A DNA stretch of 64,000 bases, taken from the NCBI GenBank assembly GCA_033220425.1, contig CM065651.1:2666001-2730000 (forward strand), given 5' to 3'. Origin of the DNA: Lepraria neglecta. Its lineage: Eukaryota > Ascomycota > Lecanoromycetes > Lecanorales > Stereocaulaceae. Below the pieces are notes generated by a model. It did not search any database, was not told the DNA's origin, and saw nothing but the letters and a program-made list of their open reading frames with translations. A program made the position numbers and the translations under genes. Of this stretch, positions 40,074 to 52,091 are shown in pieces; positions within the stretch are counted from its first letter, which is position 1; every line of letters starts with the position of its first letter.

Positions 40074-41493
40074 ATGACGGCTACGCCAGTGTCTCCAGCC
40101 AAACGAAAGCAAATTTTGCGCGTCATCTTCATCTCTTTACTCCTTGACCTAGTATGTCTTCATCTGCAGCAAAGATCAAAATGCTTACATACCGCAGATA
40201 TCCTTCACATTCATCCTCCCCCTCTTTCCCAAGCTCCTCGAATTCTACCGCAATCTCGAGCCTAACAACTCATCCTCGCTCCTCAACCGCATCTTTCACG
40301 GTCTCAATGCCTACAAACAGTCTTTCTCCCGCCCCATCAGCGATCGCTACGACATTGTCCTTCTAGGAGGCGCTCTCGGCTCTCTCTTTTCATTGCTACA
40401 AGCAATTGCCTCACCAATCATTGGCACCCTCTCCGACAAGTATGGAAGACGTACAGCCCTTCTCTGGTCAATGGCAGGAAATATCGCATCAGTGGCATTA
40501 TGGGTGGCCGCTACGGACTTCCGCACGTTCCTTGCAAGCAGGGTCGTAGGAGGCTTGAGTGAGGGAAATGTCCAGTTGGCCACAGCAATGGCCGCAGACA
40601 TCAGCGACGACAAACAAAGAGGCGCTACAATGGCTCTAGTCGGAGTATGCTTCTCGATCGCTTTTACGTTCGGACCCGCGTTGGGAGCGGCTCTTGCAGG
40701 TATCGAGACCGTGGTCGCTAATCCTTTCGCAACGACTGCCGGTTTCTCTCTTTTCCTGATTGTAACGGAAACCGCATATCTATATTACTGCCTACCAGAG
40801 ACACTACCTGCGTCACGAGCAAGACCAGCTACGAATGGCTCTGTATTGAAAGCTGGAGCTGGCCAGCAAAACCATATACGCACTAATTCGCACACACTTC
40901 TCAACTTCACGCATTTCATATTTATTTTGTTCTTTAGCGGCATGGAGTTTTCACTTCCATTTATGACTTACGACCTGTTCGGCTACACATCTTCTCAATC
41001 CGGGCGACTTCTCGGCTTCATGGGTTTGATCGCTTCAACAATCCAGGCCTCCGTCACGAGACGGCTTCACCCATTGCGCGTTGTGCAGCTCGGTGTAGTA
41101 GCTTGCGCGGTAGCGTTCTTCACTCTCGGGCGACTGACTACCGAGACCGGGCTATGGGCAGCTGCAACGTTGTTAGCAGTCACTACTGCCACGGTTGTGA
41201 CTGGGCTAAACAGCCTGAGTAGCTTCGAAGCCGCGGAGGGCGAGAGGGGAGGGAAGTTGGGGAATCACCGAAGCTGGGGTGAGTCTCTACATCAAAATAT
41301 TAACGCATCTATATACTGATTCCTATCTACAGGCCAGGTAGGACGTTCTTGTGGTCCGCTACTGTTTTGTACATTGTATTGGTGGGCCGGTCGAGATGTT
41401 GCATACGCTATAGGAGGTGCTGGTATGCTGGGCGTCTGTGCAATTGTCTTTGGAGCGTTGAAAGCTCCGCCAAAATCAATATCGAGGGGATAA
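40074..41493 (+). CDS. Major facilitator superfamily transporter (439 aa)
   Basis: Exons are 40074-40151, 40198-41278 and 41333-41493; they total 440 codons including stop. The MFS signature between helices 2 and 3 is seen as GTLSDKYGRRTALLWSM, and the matching region of helix 4 as LASRVVGGLSEGNVQLATAM. Helices alternate with short loops: IFISLLLDL (TM1), VLLGGALGSLFSLLQ (TM2), ATMALVGVCFSIAFTFGPAL (TM5), HFIFILFFSGMEFSLPFM (TM7). The order suggests 12 helices, closest to the DHA1/MFSD10-like group of drug or organic-anion exporters. Substrate cannot be told. Not near any biosynthetic genes. Confidence 0.9.
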
Positions 41494-41906
41494 TGTTTAA
41501 ATATATCAGCATGTAGAAAAGTTCATAATCCTTGTTCATAACTCTGAAACAGGGCAATAACCTGAATAATCTAACCTCGGATCTTTCTGTAAGTTATATC
41601 AATAGAGCCGAAAAACTGCCCTGCAGTCCTGGATTATGACACACCACTCTGATATTAGCGTGAACTTTAGGGGTGGGCCGGCTGAACTCCGGCTAATCTT
41701 CTCCAGAACGCGATTCACGTCTCCTCCATTGAAGTTTACCAAACCGTCACTTCACAGCTACTACTTCTTTCACTCGTTTACCTACCTCGTGGCCTGGCTT
41801 CATGGCTTGACTGAGTTTACTACGTGTCTGCATTCCGAAATGACCTGGGGAACCCAAGCAGTCGTGCATCCAGCATATCGAGACACGAGGATTCGTTACT
41901 TATGCA
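41494..41906. other. Intergenic
   Basis: No supported feature; probable promoter of the WD40 gene. Confidence 0.4.
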
Positions 41907-44900
41907 ATGGCGCAAACAAACGGCGCCACACCCTGCGAAATTATTGACCTCACTAAAGACGACGAGCAGACTAATGACCTTGAGACCTTGAGTTCCGCTG
42001 CCTCCAGAGCACAAGCTGGTGCGTCACGGTTGACCAATCACCTCGAATCGTTTACACCACAGTCAAGCCCAAGACCTACCCTATACACTTACGATGACAC
42101 CGTTGAACGAATTTGGGATTTGCCAGGGTTCAGAGGAAACGCGATAAATGGCATTTCGAAGAACAAGAGAGCCGCAGCGCCAGTACCCGAGCCCAGAATA
42201 CAGACTTTGGCGAGTCGACCCTCACCAGTTCGCCCTAGGACCCCAAACACAGCACCGGATAATAAAAGAAACAGCATCACGCCTAGCCGAAGACCGCGAG
42301 CAGCCGCTATCGACGCCAGTCGGTTAATCGCGCGAGACTACGACATCCTTAATCCTCTTGAAGAACAGCACCAAGTCACTGTGAATACACCGAAGAAACC
42401 AGGGCGGCCTAGAAAGGACGAGTGGATACCCACGAAACAGTATACGCCGAAATCTGGATCTAATTGGGGCCCTGGGAATAAACATGAGGAAATGGGACTA
42501 CCAAAGGAGGATTCAGCAAGCCCGAGGCCCCAATTTCATGACAGCCAGATCACTAATGGACACAACAACGAGCAGTTCAAGGCCACTCTCAAATTACCCG
42601 CGAAACGGAAACGTTCCAGCCCGCCGCTCGAGCTTGGCTCTTTGAAGCTGCCGAGGACTAAGGGGCTGCAAAATGGTGATCATAAATTCACAGGAGAACT
42701 GTTGGACAAGCAAAGCCAGAGCCATTACACACAGGAGGAGCCATCAATGCACCTGATTCGTGATTGCCAAAAGCCGAATCAAGCTGGGAATCAAGAATCA
42801 CCGTCAGCTTCGCCCCCAGCTGCAAGCCGACCCAACATTGACAGGGTTTCCGCTCCCCAATACGGTTTCAACACAACTCCGAGCGATAACGCAGTACTTA
42901 CTGAAGTTTTCTCGACCGTGGTATACCCCGCTATCAAGAAAGCCAGAAAGCGTCACAGAGGAACCGTTACCGACGATGAGCTGATTTCGATCGGCAAGAG
43001 CGTAAGCCCTATTTCGATCTCCGATCCTATTGACAGAGACCACGAAGGAAAACAACTAAATGGACGACAGGTCGCGATCGATTTCGTAAAGAAGGACTTG
43101 ACGCATGTCGTCGCCCAGCGCCTGTCCCTGCCCAATGAAAATCAGAGAAAGCAGATCAAGCGTTTTGTAAAGAAGGAATTCAATCAGAAGGTCACGCAAG
43201 CTACATTCGCTTTAGAGAGTGCGCCAAGCGCCAGTGCGATTGATTCGGATAAGAGTAGTATTCCTGTGGTGCAAAGAGAGGAAGGGGTGATCGAAATGTT
43301 TGCGGAAAGACGTTCCCCACCGGCTACTGAGGTCAATGATAAAAGACCTGAGGTAGTTAATCTGGCAAATGCGGCAAGGATTACAGATTTGGCCGGCTAC
43401 CTGAGCAAGTTGGAAAACGAGACTCTGGGGCTAGACTCCCTGGATTCTGAACAGATCAGCGGTCTTGTCCAAGAGAAAGCCCCGAAACCCGCTGGTCGAT
43501 CACGAAACTCTTGGGCCCAGCAACCCCCTTCAGCTGCGGACCCTACCCCACTTACTGCGGCGCCGCCTTCCATAGCGCCGACTGCTATGGCGTCCATTGC
43601 TAAAGCCTCGCCTCAACCTGAGTTTGCTTCAGATGAACCCTTTCCTCCTGGCTTCGATCGCGGCCGATATCCTATGCAGCGACGACGGCGAGGAAACAAG
43701 TTCTACACTCCAGAAAGGAAGCAAAAAACTCACACTAAAGCGCCCCTTGCTGAGAGTCTGATGCTAAGGCAGAATCCAGTGACTGTCAAGACATCGACGC
43801 TGTCACGGCCAGCTAGAATTCAAAAAGTACCTCAATCGCCAGAAAGTGAGTCGGTGGACCGTGAACTTACTCAATTGCTGGCCAAACGCGCCAATCACGA
43901 CCAAGACTTAAACACTCTTCTGAAAATCACAGCCTCGGGCAAAGCCACGAAGTCACAGACCGCAGAATTAAAGGACTACATTGACAAGATGCGCGCGAGC
44001 TTAACTTCTAGCAAGGAAAATCCAACAAATCATGCCCCAACGTCATTAGGCTTAAGCAGATCCATGAGCGGCGCGACTGAGGCGACTTTATCCTTAATGT
44101 CCGTGGAAGGCTCACCTTTACTATTGCTCGATAAGTCATCGAATAGCATTACGGGCAGGCTGACATCAAGCGAAAAGGATCAAAAAAGACTGTTCAAAGC
44201 TTTAGCTCAGTGGCCCGAAGACTCTGGCATTTACAAAAACGAGCGTGAAGTCCAGACGAGTAGTAAGCGCTTAATTTCCGAGGCTCGGAATTCATCTTTC
44301 ACCAACCAAGCACCACTTGACAGCAATTTTGACTTGACAGTTCCCGCAGCCGCTCGCTCTTCATTGCCCACCGATGGCGTCTTTCCAGGCGCACGCACCC
44401 CTCGAAACAGCGATCATATGAAGTCACCAGATCTGGAAGTCATTGACAGTTCGGCACAGAGGGGTTCGGAAACGCTTCAGATGATGGCAAGTTCTGCCGT
44501 TGCTTTACCAGCCCGAGATCAACCACCAACGCGTCAACCGCTATCAACAGCGCTGGATCCCCATTTGGAACGCCTTGTCGCAGTTCTAACTCCGAACGTT
44601 GACCACACAAGACCATATGCTAAGTCGAACCGATATCATATCACATATGACGAACAAGAAGACCTTGTGGATGACCCAAATCTGATCAAACACGTCGACG
44701 TTTCTCTAGGGAAACTTGTCAGGATCGAAACGCAAATCGTTGATCAGGCTAGAAGACCACTGCGATCCAGCTCATCTCTACTACGCCATCGGGAGCTTGG
44801 CTCAGATACCAGAGGACGGCATGTCAAGACGCAGAATGAGCTTCGCCTTCGCAACGCTGAGACGATCAAGCCGTGGAGATCTTGGAAAGGCGCTTCGGGT

Positions 44901-46910
44901 GATATTGTTGCAGCCGCTTGGGCGCCTGACTCGATGACATACGCTGTTGGGGCCGCTGCGCACACCAACGTTGAAGACCTTCAATACAATCGTCCTTGCA
45001 ATCTTCTACTCGGCGAGCTCACCTCCAATGCCCTGACAGAGCTGCCGGACCATAGGGTGGATCGGCCCAAGCCTGAAACGATCCCCAGTGGACCTAACGC
45101 CACCCAAGCGGTCTACGATGCGTGCGATCCAAATGTTTATGAGACAGTCACCTCAATCGCTTTTGCGCCTATAGGGACCCGAATGTACACGGCGAGCCAT
45201 GATCGAACCGTTAAGATCTGGGATACAGCCCTCAGAAGTTGCCAGGCCACTCTACGACATGACGCGTGGGTCACCAGCATCGAGGCCTCTACTCAGATAC
45301 CAGGGCTGTTTGCTACTGCCACAAAGAAGACACAGAATGCTATACGTGTTTATTACTCTCAGAGCTCCGATGACGCCCTCGTGCATTCGCACTTTTCATC
45401 ATCTCGCGCAGAACTGAGACCTGATTGGCAAATATATCCCGAATGCTTACGGTGGGGCCCGACCCCGTACACTAGTCACCTCCTCTTAGCCGGGTTTCAC
45501 CAATGGAGTGACGACTCAGGCGGATCGGGCCAGATAGTACTATGGGACGCTCATGCCTTTCAAAGTGTCAAAGTCTCCCCATCATCACAGAGTGTATACG
45601 CAGCAGCTTGGCATCCGCATTCATCACTCTTCGCAACTGGCGGAGCTCCCAGTGGTGTGGTCACCAACAGACAAAGCATAAAGAGTGTAGTCAGAACATG
45701 GGACTTACGGACTACCAAGCGCTACACAATGGAGTATGAGTGCAACGCTCTGGATATGCAAGACGTGACCTTTTCACCGATGGATTCGAATATTGTGACG
45801 GCTGGGTGCACAGATGGTATTTCGTATATTTGGGACTTCCGGCGCCCCGACCGACCTCTCCACCGCCTACGGCATGGTAAACCTATCATCGATCTGGATC
45901 ACACAAGGGACAGGGAGGAAGCGGACACCGGCGTCATGATGAGTCTTTGGGGTCTTGGCGGTACCCTCTTTTACACTGGCTCCTCCGATGGCATGGTAAA
46001 GGCATGGGATATACGACGCCATCCTGCAGATGTCCTGGTCAGAAATGTTGCGCAGTTCGAGGCTGGGGTGCAGAGTGGAGCCTATTCGCCCGACGGCGCG
46101 AACTTGCTTGTCGGAGATGCCGACGGAGGTTTCCACATACTTTCCTCTGCTCCTTGCGGTCCGTGTGATCCGAAATATGAGGGCACAGAAGAGCCTATAA
46201 ACCTCGTGAGAGCACAGGATGGAAGTGGCTTAAAGCTCGAAGGCGATGACGACGATCCAGGTATCGAGGGCAGAGAGACAGGCCGGGAGCTCATTGAGTC
46301 TGGGCAATTGGACCTCCATCCAGAATTTGGGGTTACCAGAGGCCAATATTACCATGGCCCATACGCCAGAGACTCTCGAAGACCAGGCTCAGAGCCCAAT
46401 AAAATAGGCCGCTTGCTACCAGAATATGCCAAGCTCCAGGCATTCTCTAGAGAGGGCGAAGAGAGACCAGACATTGCTGAACAGAGGCGAGGTCTGATCA
46501 GAGCGAGGAAGCTCCTAATAGATGAGGAGCTCAACAAGCATAGTTCTAAGTCAACAGCCGGCCAAATTATACGGGAAGAAGACCATCTCACACCACTCGC
46601 CCGCTCAGACCCCAGTCATTCTCTTCTAGAACCGAGTCAAAGAGCACAGCCCTTTGGACGTGCCACTTTCACGGGCCACGGTCATAATGTCCTCGATCCA
46701 ACGGTCAGCAATCGCGCAACCGACCATGAACGCGACGACCCGGTAAAGGAGGCTAAGATCAACAGGGCGCCTGCCCCCAAAACAGTCTTTGGCGCTAGAA
46801 ACAACATGATTCCGGAGAGCCGGATGGTTGAGGAGAACTATTGGTGGCCAAGGCTAGGTGAAGACGAGATCGCAAAGGCGAAGGAGAAAGCGAGACATGG
46901 ACGAGGATAG
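41907..46910 (+). CDS. Large WD40-repeat protein with SIM-like motif and AT-hook (1,667 aa)
   Basis: This is one uninterrupted exon of 5 kb. Residues 12-19 are IIDLTKDD, an excellent SUMO-interaction-like motif. Near residue 165 is KKPGRPRKDEW, an AT-hook that binds the minor groove of AT-rich DNA. The next 800 residues are Ser/Pro/Lys-rich and probably disordered. From about residue 985 a WD40 propeller follows: SWKGASGDIVAAAWAPDS, MYTASHDRTVKIWDTALRSC, TAGCTDGISYIWDFRRPD, LFYTGSSDGMVKAWDIRRHP, GAYSPDGANLLVGDADGG. The C-terminal 230 residues are charged and end ENYWWPRLGEDEIAK. Domain order suggests a chromatin-associated scaffold. A heterochromatin factor such as the Raf1/DIM-9 type is one idea, which I cannot confirm. 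The frame is fully open and codon use looks normal. Confidence 0.85.
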   Translation: MAQTNGATPCEIIDLTKDDEQTNDLETLSSAASRAQAGASRLTNHLESFTPQSSPRPTLYTYDDTVERIWDLPGFRGNAINGISKNKRAAAPVPEPRIQTLASRPSPVRPRTPNTAPDNKRNSITPSRRPRAAAIDASRLIARDYDILNPLEEQHQVTVNTPKKPGRPRKDEWIPTKQYTPKSGSNWGPGNKHEEMGLPKEDSASPRPQFHDSQITNGHNNEQFKATLKLPAKRKRSSPPLELGSLKLPRTKGLQNGDHKFTGELLDKQSQSHYTQEEPSMHLIRDCQKPNQAGNQESPSASPPAASRPNIDRVSAPQYGFNTTPSDNAVLTEVFSTVVYPAIKKARKRHRGTVTDDELISIGKSVSPISISDPIDRDHEGKQLNGRQVAIDFVKKDLTHVVAQRLSLPNENQRKQIKRFVKKEFNQKVTQATFALESAPSASAIDSDKSSIPVVQREEGVIEMFAERRSPPATEVNDKRPEVVNLANAARITDLAGYLSKLENETLGLDSLDSEQISGLVQEKAPKPAGRSRNSWAQQPPSAADPTPLTAAPPSIAPTAMASIAKASPQPEFASDEPFPPGFDRGRYPMQRRRRGNKFYTPERKQKTHTKAPLAESLMLRQNPVTVKTSTLSRPARIQKVPQSPESESVDRELTQLLAKRANHDQDLNTLLKITASGKATKSQTAELKDYIDKMRASLTSSKENPTNHAPTSLGLSRSMSGATEATLSLMSVEGSPLLLLDKSSNSITGRLTSSEKDQKRLFKALAQWPEDSGIYKNEREVQTSSKRLISEARNSSFTNQAPLDSNFDLTVPAAARSSLPTDGVFPGARTPRNSDHMKSPDLEVIDSSAQRGSETLQMMASSAVALPARDQPPTRQPLSTALDPHLERLVAVLTPNVDHTRPYAKSNRYHITYDEQEDLVDDPNLIKHVDVSLGKLVRIETQIVDQARRPLRSSSSLLRHRELGSDTRGRHVKTQNELRLRNAETIKPWRSWKGASGDIVAAAWAPDSMTYAVGAAAHTNVEDLQYNRPCNLLLGELTSNALTELPDHRVDRPKPETIPSGPNATQAVYDACDPNVYETVTSIAFAPIGTRMYTASHDRTVKIWDTALRSCQATLRHDAWVTSIEASTQIPGLFATATKKTQNAIRVYYSQSSDDALVHSHFSSSRAELRPDWQIYPECLRWGPTPYTSHLLLAGFHQWSDDSGGSGQIVLWDAHAFQSVKVSPSSQSVYAAAWHPHSSLFATGGAPSGVVTNRQSIKSVVRTWDLRTTKRYTMEYECNALDMQDVTFSPMDSNIVTAGCTDGISYIWDFRRPDRPLHRLRHGKPIIDLDHTRDREEADTGVMMSLWGLGGTLFYTGSSDGMVKAWDIRRHPADVLVRNVAQFEAGVQSGAYSPDGANLLVGDADGGFHILSSAPCGPCDPKYEGTEEPINLVRAQDGSGLKLEGDDDDPGIEGRETGRELIESGQLDLHPEFGVTRGQYYHGPYARDSRRPGSEPNKIGRLLPEYAKLQAFSREGEERPDIAEQRRGLIRARKLLIDEELNKHSSKSTAGQIIREEDHLTPLARSDPSHSLLEPSQRAQPFGRATFTGHGHNVLDPTVSNRATDHERDDPVKEAKINRAPAPKTVFGARNNMIPESRMVEENYWWPRLGEDEIAKAKEKARHGRG

Positions 46911-47362
46911 CGGGCAAGCACGGACGGGGTTATGTTTGTGTCTTTGGAAGGGTCACCAATCGCTCCTCGCTAGCTTTGCATGGCTCCGTGAGCCTGTCGA
47001 TGATACCCTGCACCGCACGACGGCTCTGCTGGCTTACCTGCCCTCCGGCATTTCTGCGACCCACAAAAGCTTCGATAGCGAGGCACCTAATCTCTTGTCA
47101 TGAGCAGTGTGCGATGCATGTATTCATAGATTCGTTACAGGAGAAGAACAAGCTGCCAGCGCCCACACCAAAATCGAGCATCCGAAATCTGGCTGGCAGA
47201 TCAAAGTATGTACAGTGCCGCTGTCTCCCGTCGTCTAGTCTGGCTAGCAGACAAAAAATCCGGGCTAGAAGCAGATAATGAAGACGTAAAGCATGTACCA
47301 AAAATTTCTTTGCGACGTGCAATTTCCTAAATCTTCATCCAATTTGCTCCTCCCCTTCCATC

Positions 47363-47935
47363 CTAAACTTGTGCACTCGGCTTTCCAACCCATCGTCCGT
47401 GTGTCTGCTCCGTCGATCCTCCACCTCGAGTCCGAATCACATGCAAGGTAGCCAAGATTGTTGTTGCGAGGAAAGTGATCCATGCAAGTATTCCAACCAC
47501 GATGCCCCCATACATCGCACTACAAGTATGCCCCAGGCATATTATCAAACTATGCCTATACACAGCCAGCGCAATCCATCCCGCAAACCAGAACAGACAT
47601 GTTAGAGTGTCGAGAGCGAGGACAGCCCATTTATTGAAGTAGCGGCCTGAGGGTTTGTTGTGGTGGGTCTGCGATAGGGCGGGGTTGAGGAAGAGGTAGG
47701 GGAGCACCAGCAGGGACCAACCGCCGACGAAGATGAGGAAGGGGGGCTCGTTGGGGGTGCTGCGTGAGCGCGTGTGTTGGATGTACCATGATGTTACTGT
47801 GGGGGAGATGTTAGCGTTTGCGGCGGGATGGGATTTTGGGGGAGAGTGGATGTATGTACCGTAGCTGTTTAGAGCGATAGCGACAATGGCGAGAATCGCC
47901 TGGATGATGCGTAAGGGAGTGTTTAGATTGAACAT
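47363..47935 (-). CDS. MARVEL-like four-helix membrane protein (169 aa)
   Basis: Exons are 47935-47860 and 47796-47363. The 63-base intron is a multiple of three, so the frame stays open through it. After splicing SYVTSWYIQH is formed. Four hydrophobic segments are seen: IIQAILAIVAIALNSY, FLIFVGGWSLLVLPYLFL, WAVLALDTLTCLFWFAGWIA, and GIVVGILAWITFLATTILA. The spacing and the Leu-Asp in helix 3 are typical of fungal MARVEL-domain proteins (plasma-membrane or eisosome Nce102-like group). The tail GRWVGKPSAQV is basic and cytosolic. No damage seen. Confidence 0.75.
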   Translation of the reverse strand: MFNLNTPLRIIQAILAIVAIALNSYGTYIHSPPKSHPAANANISPTVTSWYIQHTRSRSTPNEPPFLIFVGGWSLLVLPYLFLNPALSQTHHNKPSGRYFNKWAVLALDTLTCLFWFAGWIALAVYRHSLIICLGHTCSAMYGGIVVGILAWITFLATTILATLHVIRTRGGGSTEQTHGRWVGKPSAQV

Positions 47936-49681
47936 ATTTTCTTATCGTTGCTCGCGTGCTCTTGTGTTTCTTGGTAGATTTTGTGCGTGGCCGTTGGAAT
48001 GCGGGGAAGGCTTGTTTGTTCTTATCTCTTTGCTTAAATTCGAAGATCGAAGGAGCGACAATGACCCCTGCTTGTGCTTTTTGCCTGCAAAGAGCGATGA
48101 GAAATGAATGAATGAATGTAGGAAAGTTGAATGAGTGTATAGATGTGTTGTTGGAACAATCATTGTTGGTCCGTGAGGGGATAAAACAACAGGCTTTGCG
48201 CCGCTAGTGCCTGAGGGCGCTTTGTGAAATTTCAGGGGTAGGTTTAGCCGACAGTTGTTCTGGTTGACACAATGAACCCCTGGATCCTGCGAGCCTGCGT
48301 ACCCACTCGCTCGGCTGGAACTCTGTATGTTATGCATCATTGGCATCTGAGCCGTCTGGTTTGAGGAGGTTGGTAAGGTAGTTTTCCAATTATAGCGACG
48401 GTTTGAAGATTCCGACACGCGTTGGTGCTAAGTTTGGGAGTTGCTGGCATGGTGCAGGTTTCATTGCTCGGCGGTTGGCTCATAATTTACCTGGCACACG
48501 GCTCCAAATCGCATTGATGGCATTTGGTAGTAGTATGTTGATTGCTATGACTGCTGCTTTTCTGTGCTGCTTCTTCAACATAATATCGAAACGCATTTCC
48601 TAGAAAAGGAGTCAATCCTCGACTGTCGTACGCCCGTCGCGCTTTTTATCGTTCAACCAAGATGTGGCTCACGTTTCGAGTTCCTTGGTCGAGAAACTGC
48701 TGATACGTATTGGCGAAGTACCCATAATCTTGCACGTATTGACTCGCTGTTGCTGTTCTGCGTTGGGAGGACTCGGGCCGCAATCATGCCCCTCTCTTGA
48801 ACCCCCCTACAAGCCCTACTCGCCCGCGGCCGAGAGCAAATGTCTCTCACTGCTCGTGTCCTAATTAGAACGATGCAGCATCTTCCTGGTCAACTGAATC
48901 GCATAATTCAAGTCTTTAGAGACAATTGGTGGGTTGACTTTGGGTTTCTGTAACAATCAAGGTCTTCGTCTTGGCGTCGATATCTTCTCCATCCTTCTTC
49001 TCGATAAAGAACACCATGATACATGATGGAAAAGACTCTATTCCACCCATACGGAGAGGATGTCCGTCATTTCTGTCGACGCTCAACAACAGACATGTTC
49101 AAAACCTCAAACAAGCATAGCTCGGGGCCCACAAGGAGTCGAAACGTGGTGGTCTTTGTGATCTCACATCTCGATTCGAATATCGGTGACCTCTCCAGAT
49201 CTTCGATGCAGGAGGACTACTGCGATGGGCGGAAAGCCACCAATTGACCCCTGAAGACCCTGAGGTGGACCCTGAAGGTGGGGCTTGGCGAAGAGGCGAG
49301 ATGGGGGACTCGTTAAAGGACGGTATGTATTAGGGCTGGGGCTTTCCCCACTCCTTGCTTCCTATTTTGAACCTTTATTGTTATTCAACAGCTATCCAGT
49401 TGTGAAGATGGTGACATTGCTAAGGAAGAGCAGCCCGCTAGAGACTCTCCTGTTGTTTGTGAACGCTGGCGCTATCACGCCATCCCCACTAAGACCGCCA
49501 AACGCGGGGAATTCTCGCGGCATGAATAACGCAATGATGTGAGATGAGCTCCGTGTTGCCTGGCTGCAAGAACTTCGCTCCTGCCCACTCTACTCTACTC
49601 TACTGTGAATCGAGTACGTCTCCTACAAACTGTGTCAATTGTACTTGACATCTCAAGAAAGTCTATCCATTGCTCGGCAAA
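47936..49681. other. 1.7-kb intergenic region
   Basis: Only short frames without family motifs. I find no RNA gene. The last part is the promoter of the sulfhydrylase gene. Confidence 0.4.
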
Positions 49682-51338
<1,657 letters not shown>

Positions 51339-52091
51339 GGGGGGAGAATGAAAGCAGATGTAGTGAGGTCTGGCTCGTTAGGTCGAGTTTTATTATGCGT
51401 ACTGCTATCGGAATGCTAATATATAATTATTTGGCTGTCTCTTTTCAGCGGGTTTGCGTGCGTCTCGTCTCCTGGTCTAGTTGCTCCTTTCAGGCGAAGC
51501 CCTCCTCTTTGCATCATCAATTGCCTGAAACCATCCTTGAAGCCCCAATCCAAAACTACAGTACTTCCCTCATGTGGGTTTGATATCACTAAGGTAAGCA
51601 CTCTAGCCTAGGCATGAGGTAGAAAGAAAAATCAAGGCTCTAATCACGATTGGTTGTGCGAAAGCGCACACTTGAACAAAGACATTAGGTCAATGGCTTT
51701 CGAGAAATGGCTCTACAGGAACGCCGGGCCAGCGCAGTATTTGCCGTCTACCGTTTTAAGTATGGCGATCGGAATTACCAATGTCTCTGATACTTAATTG
51801 AGTAGCTGAGGTAGGCACTCGATGGGGGAAATGAATGGCCAGTGGCTGGCTACTTGCAGAGCAAAAGACAGAAATGGTATATATGTCTCTCTATTTTGCA
51901 GACCTTGGTTGCATCTTGAATAGCATCTCAAATTTTCTATATACCAAAATCCGTACATCCCCATGCTATGTTACATTCTCTTGTGCTATGCTCTCTAATA
52001 CAACATAACTATCGATGCTCATACCGAGAAGACAGAGAGCGACGAAGTCTAAAAGTTTGGGATATTGAGAATAGATATATATGTGAGGTCC
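51339..52091. other. Intergenic between convergent genes
   Basis: No supported gene; 3' regions of the sulfhydrylase and acyl-CoA synthetase genes. Confidence 0.4.
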
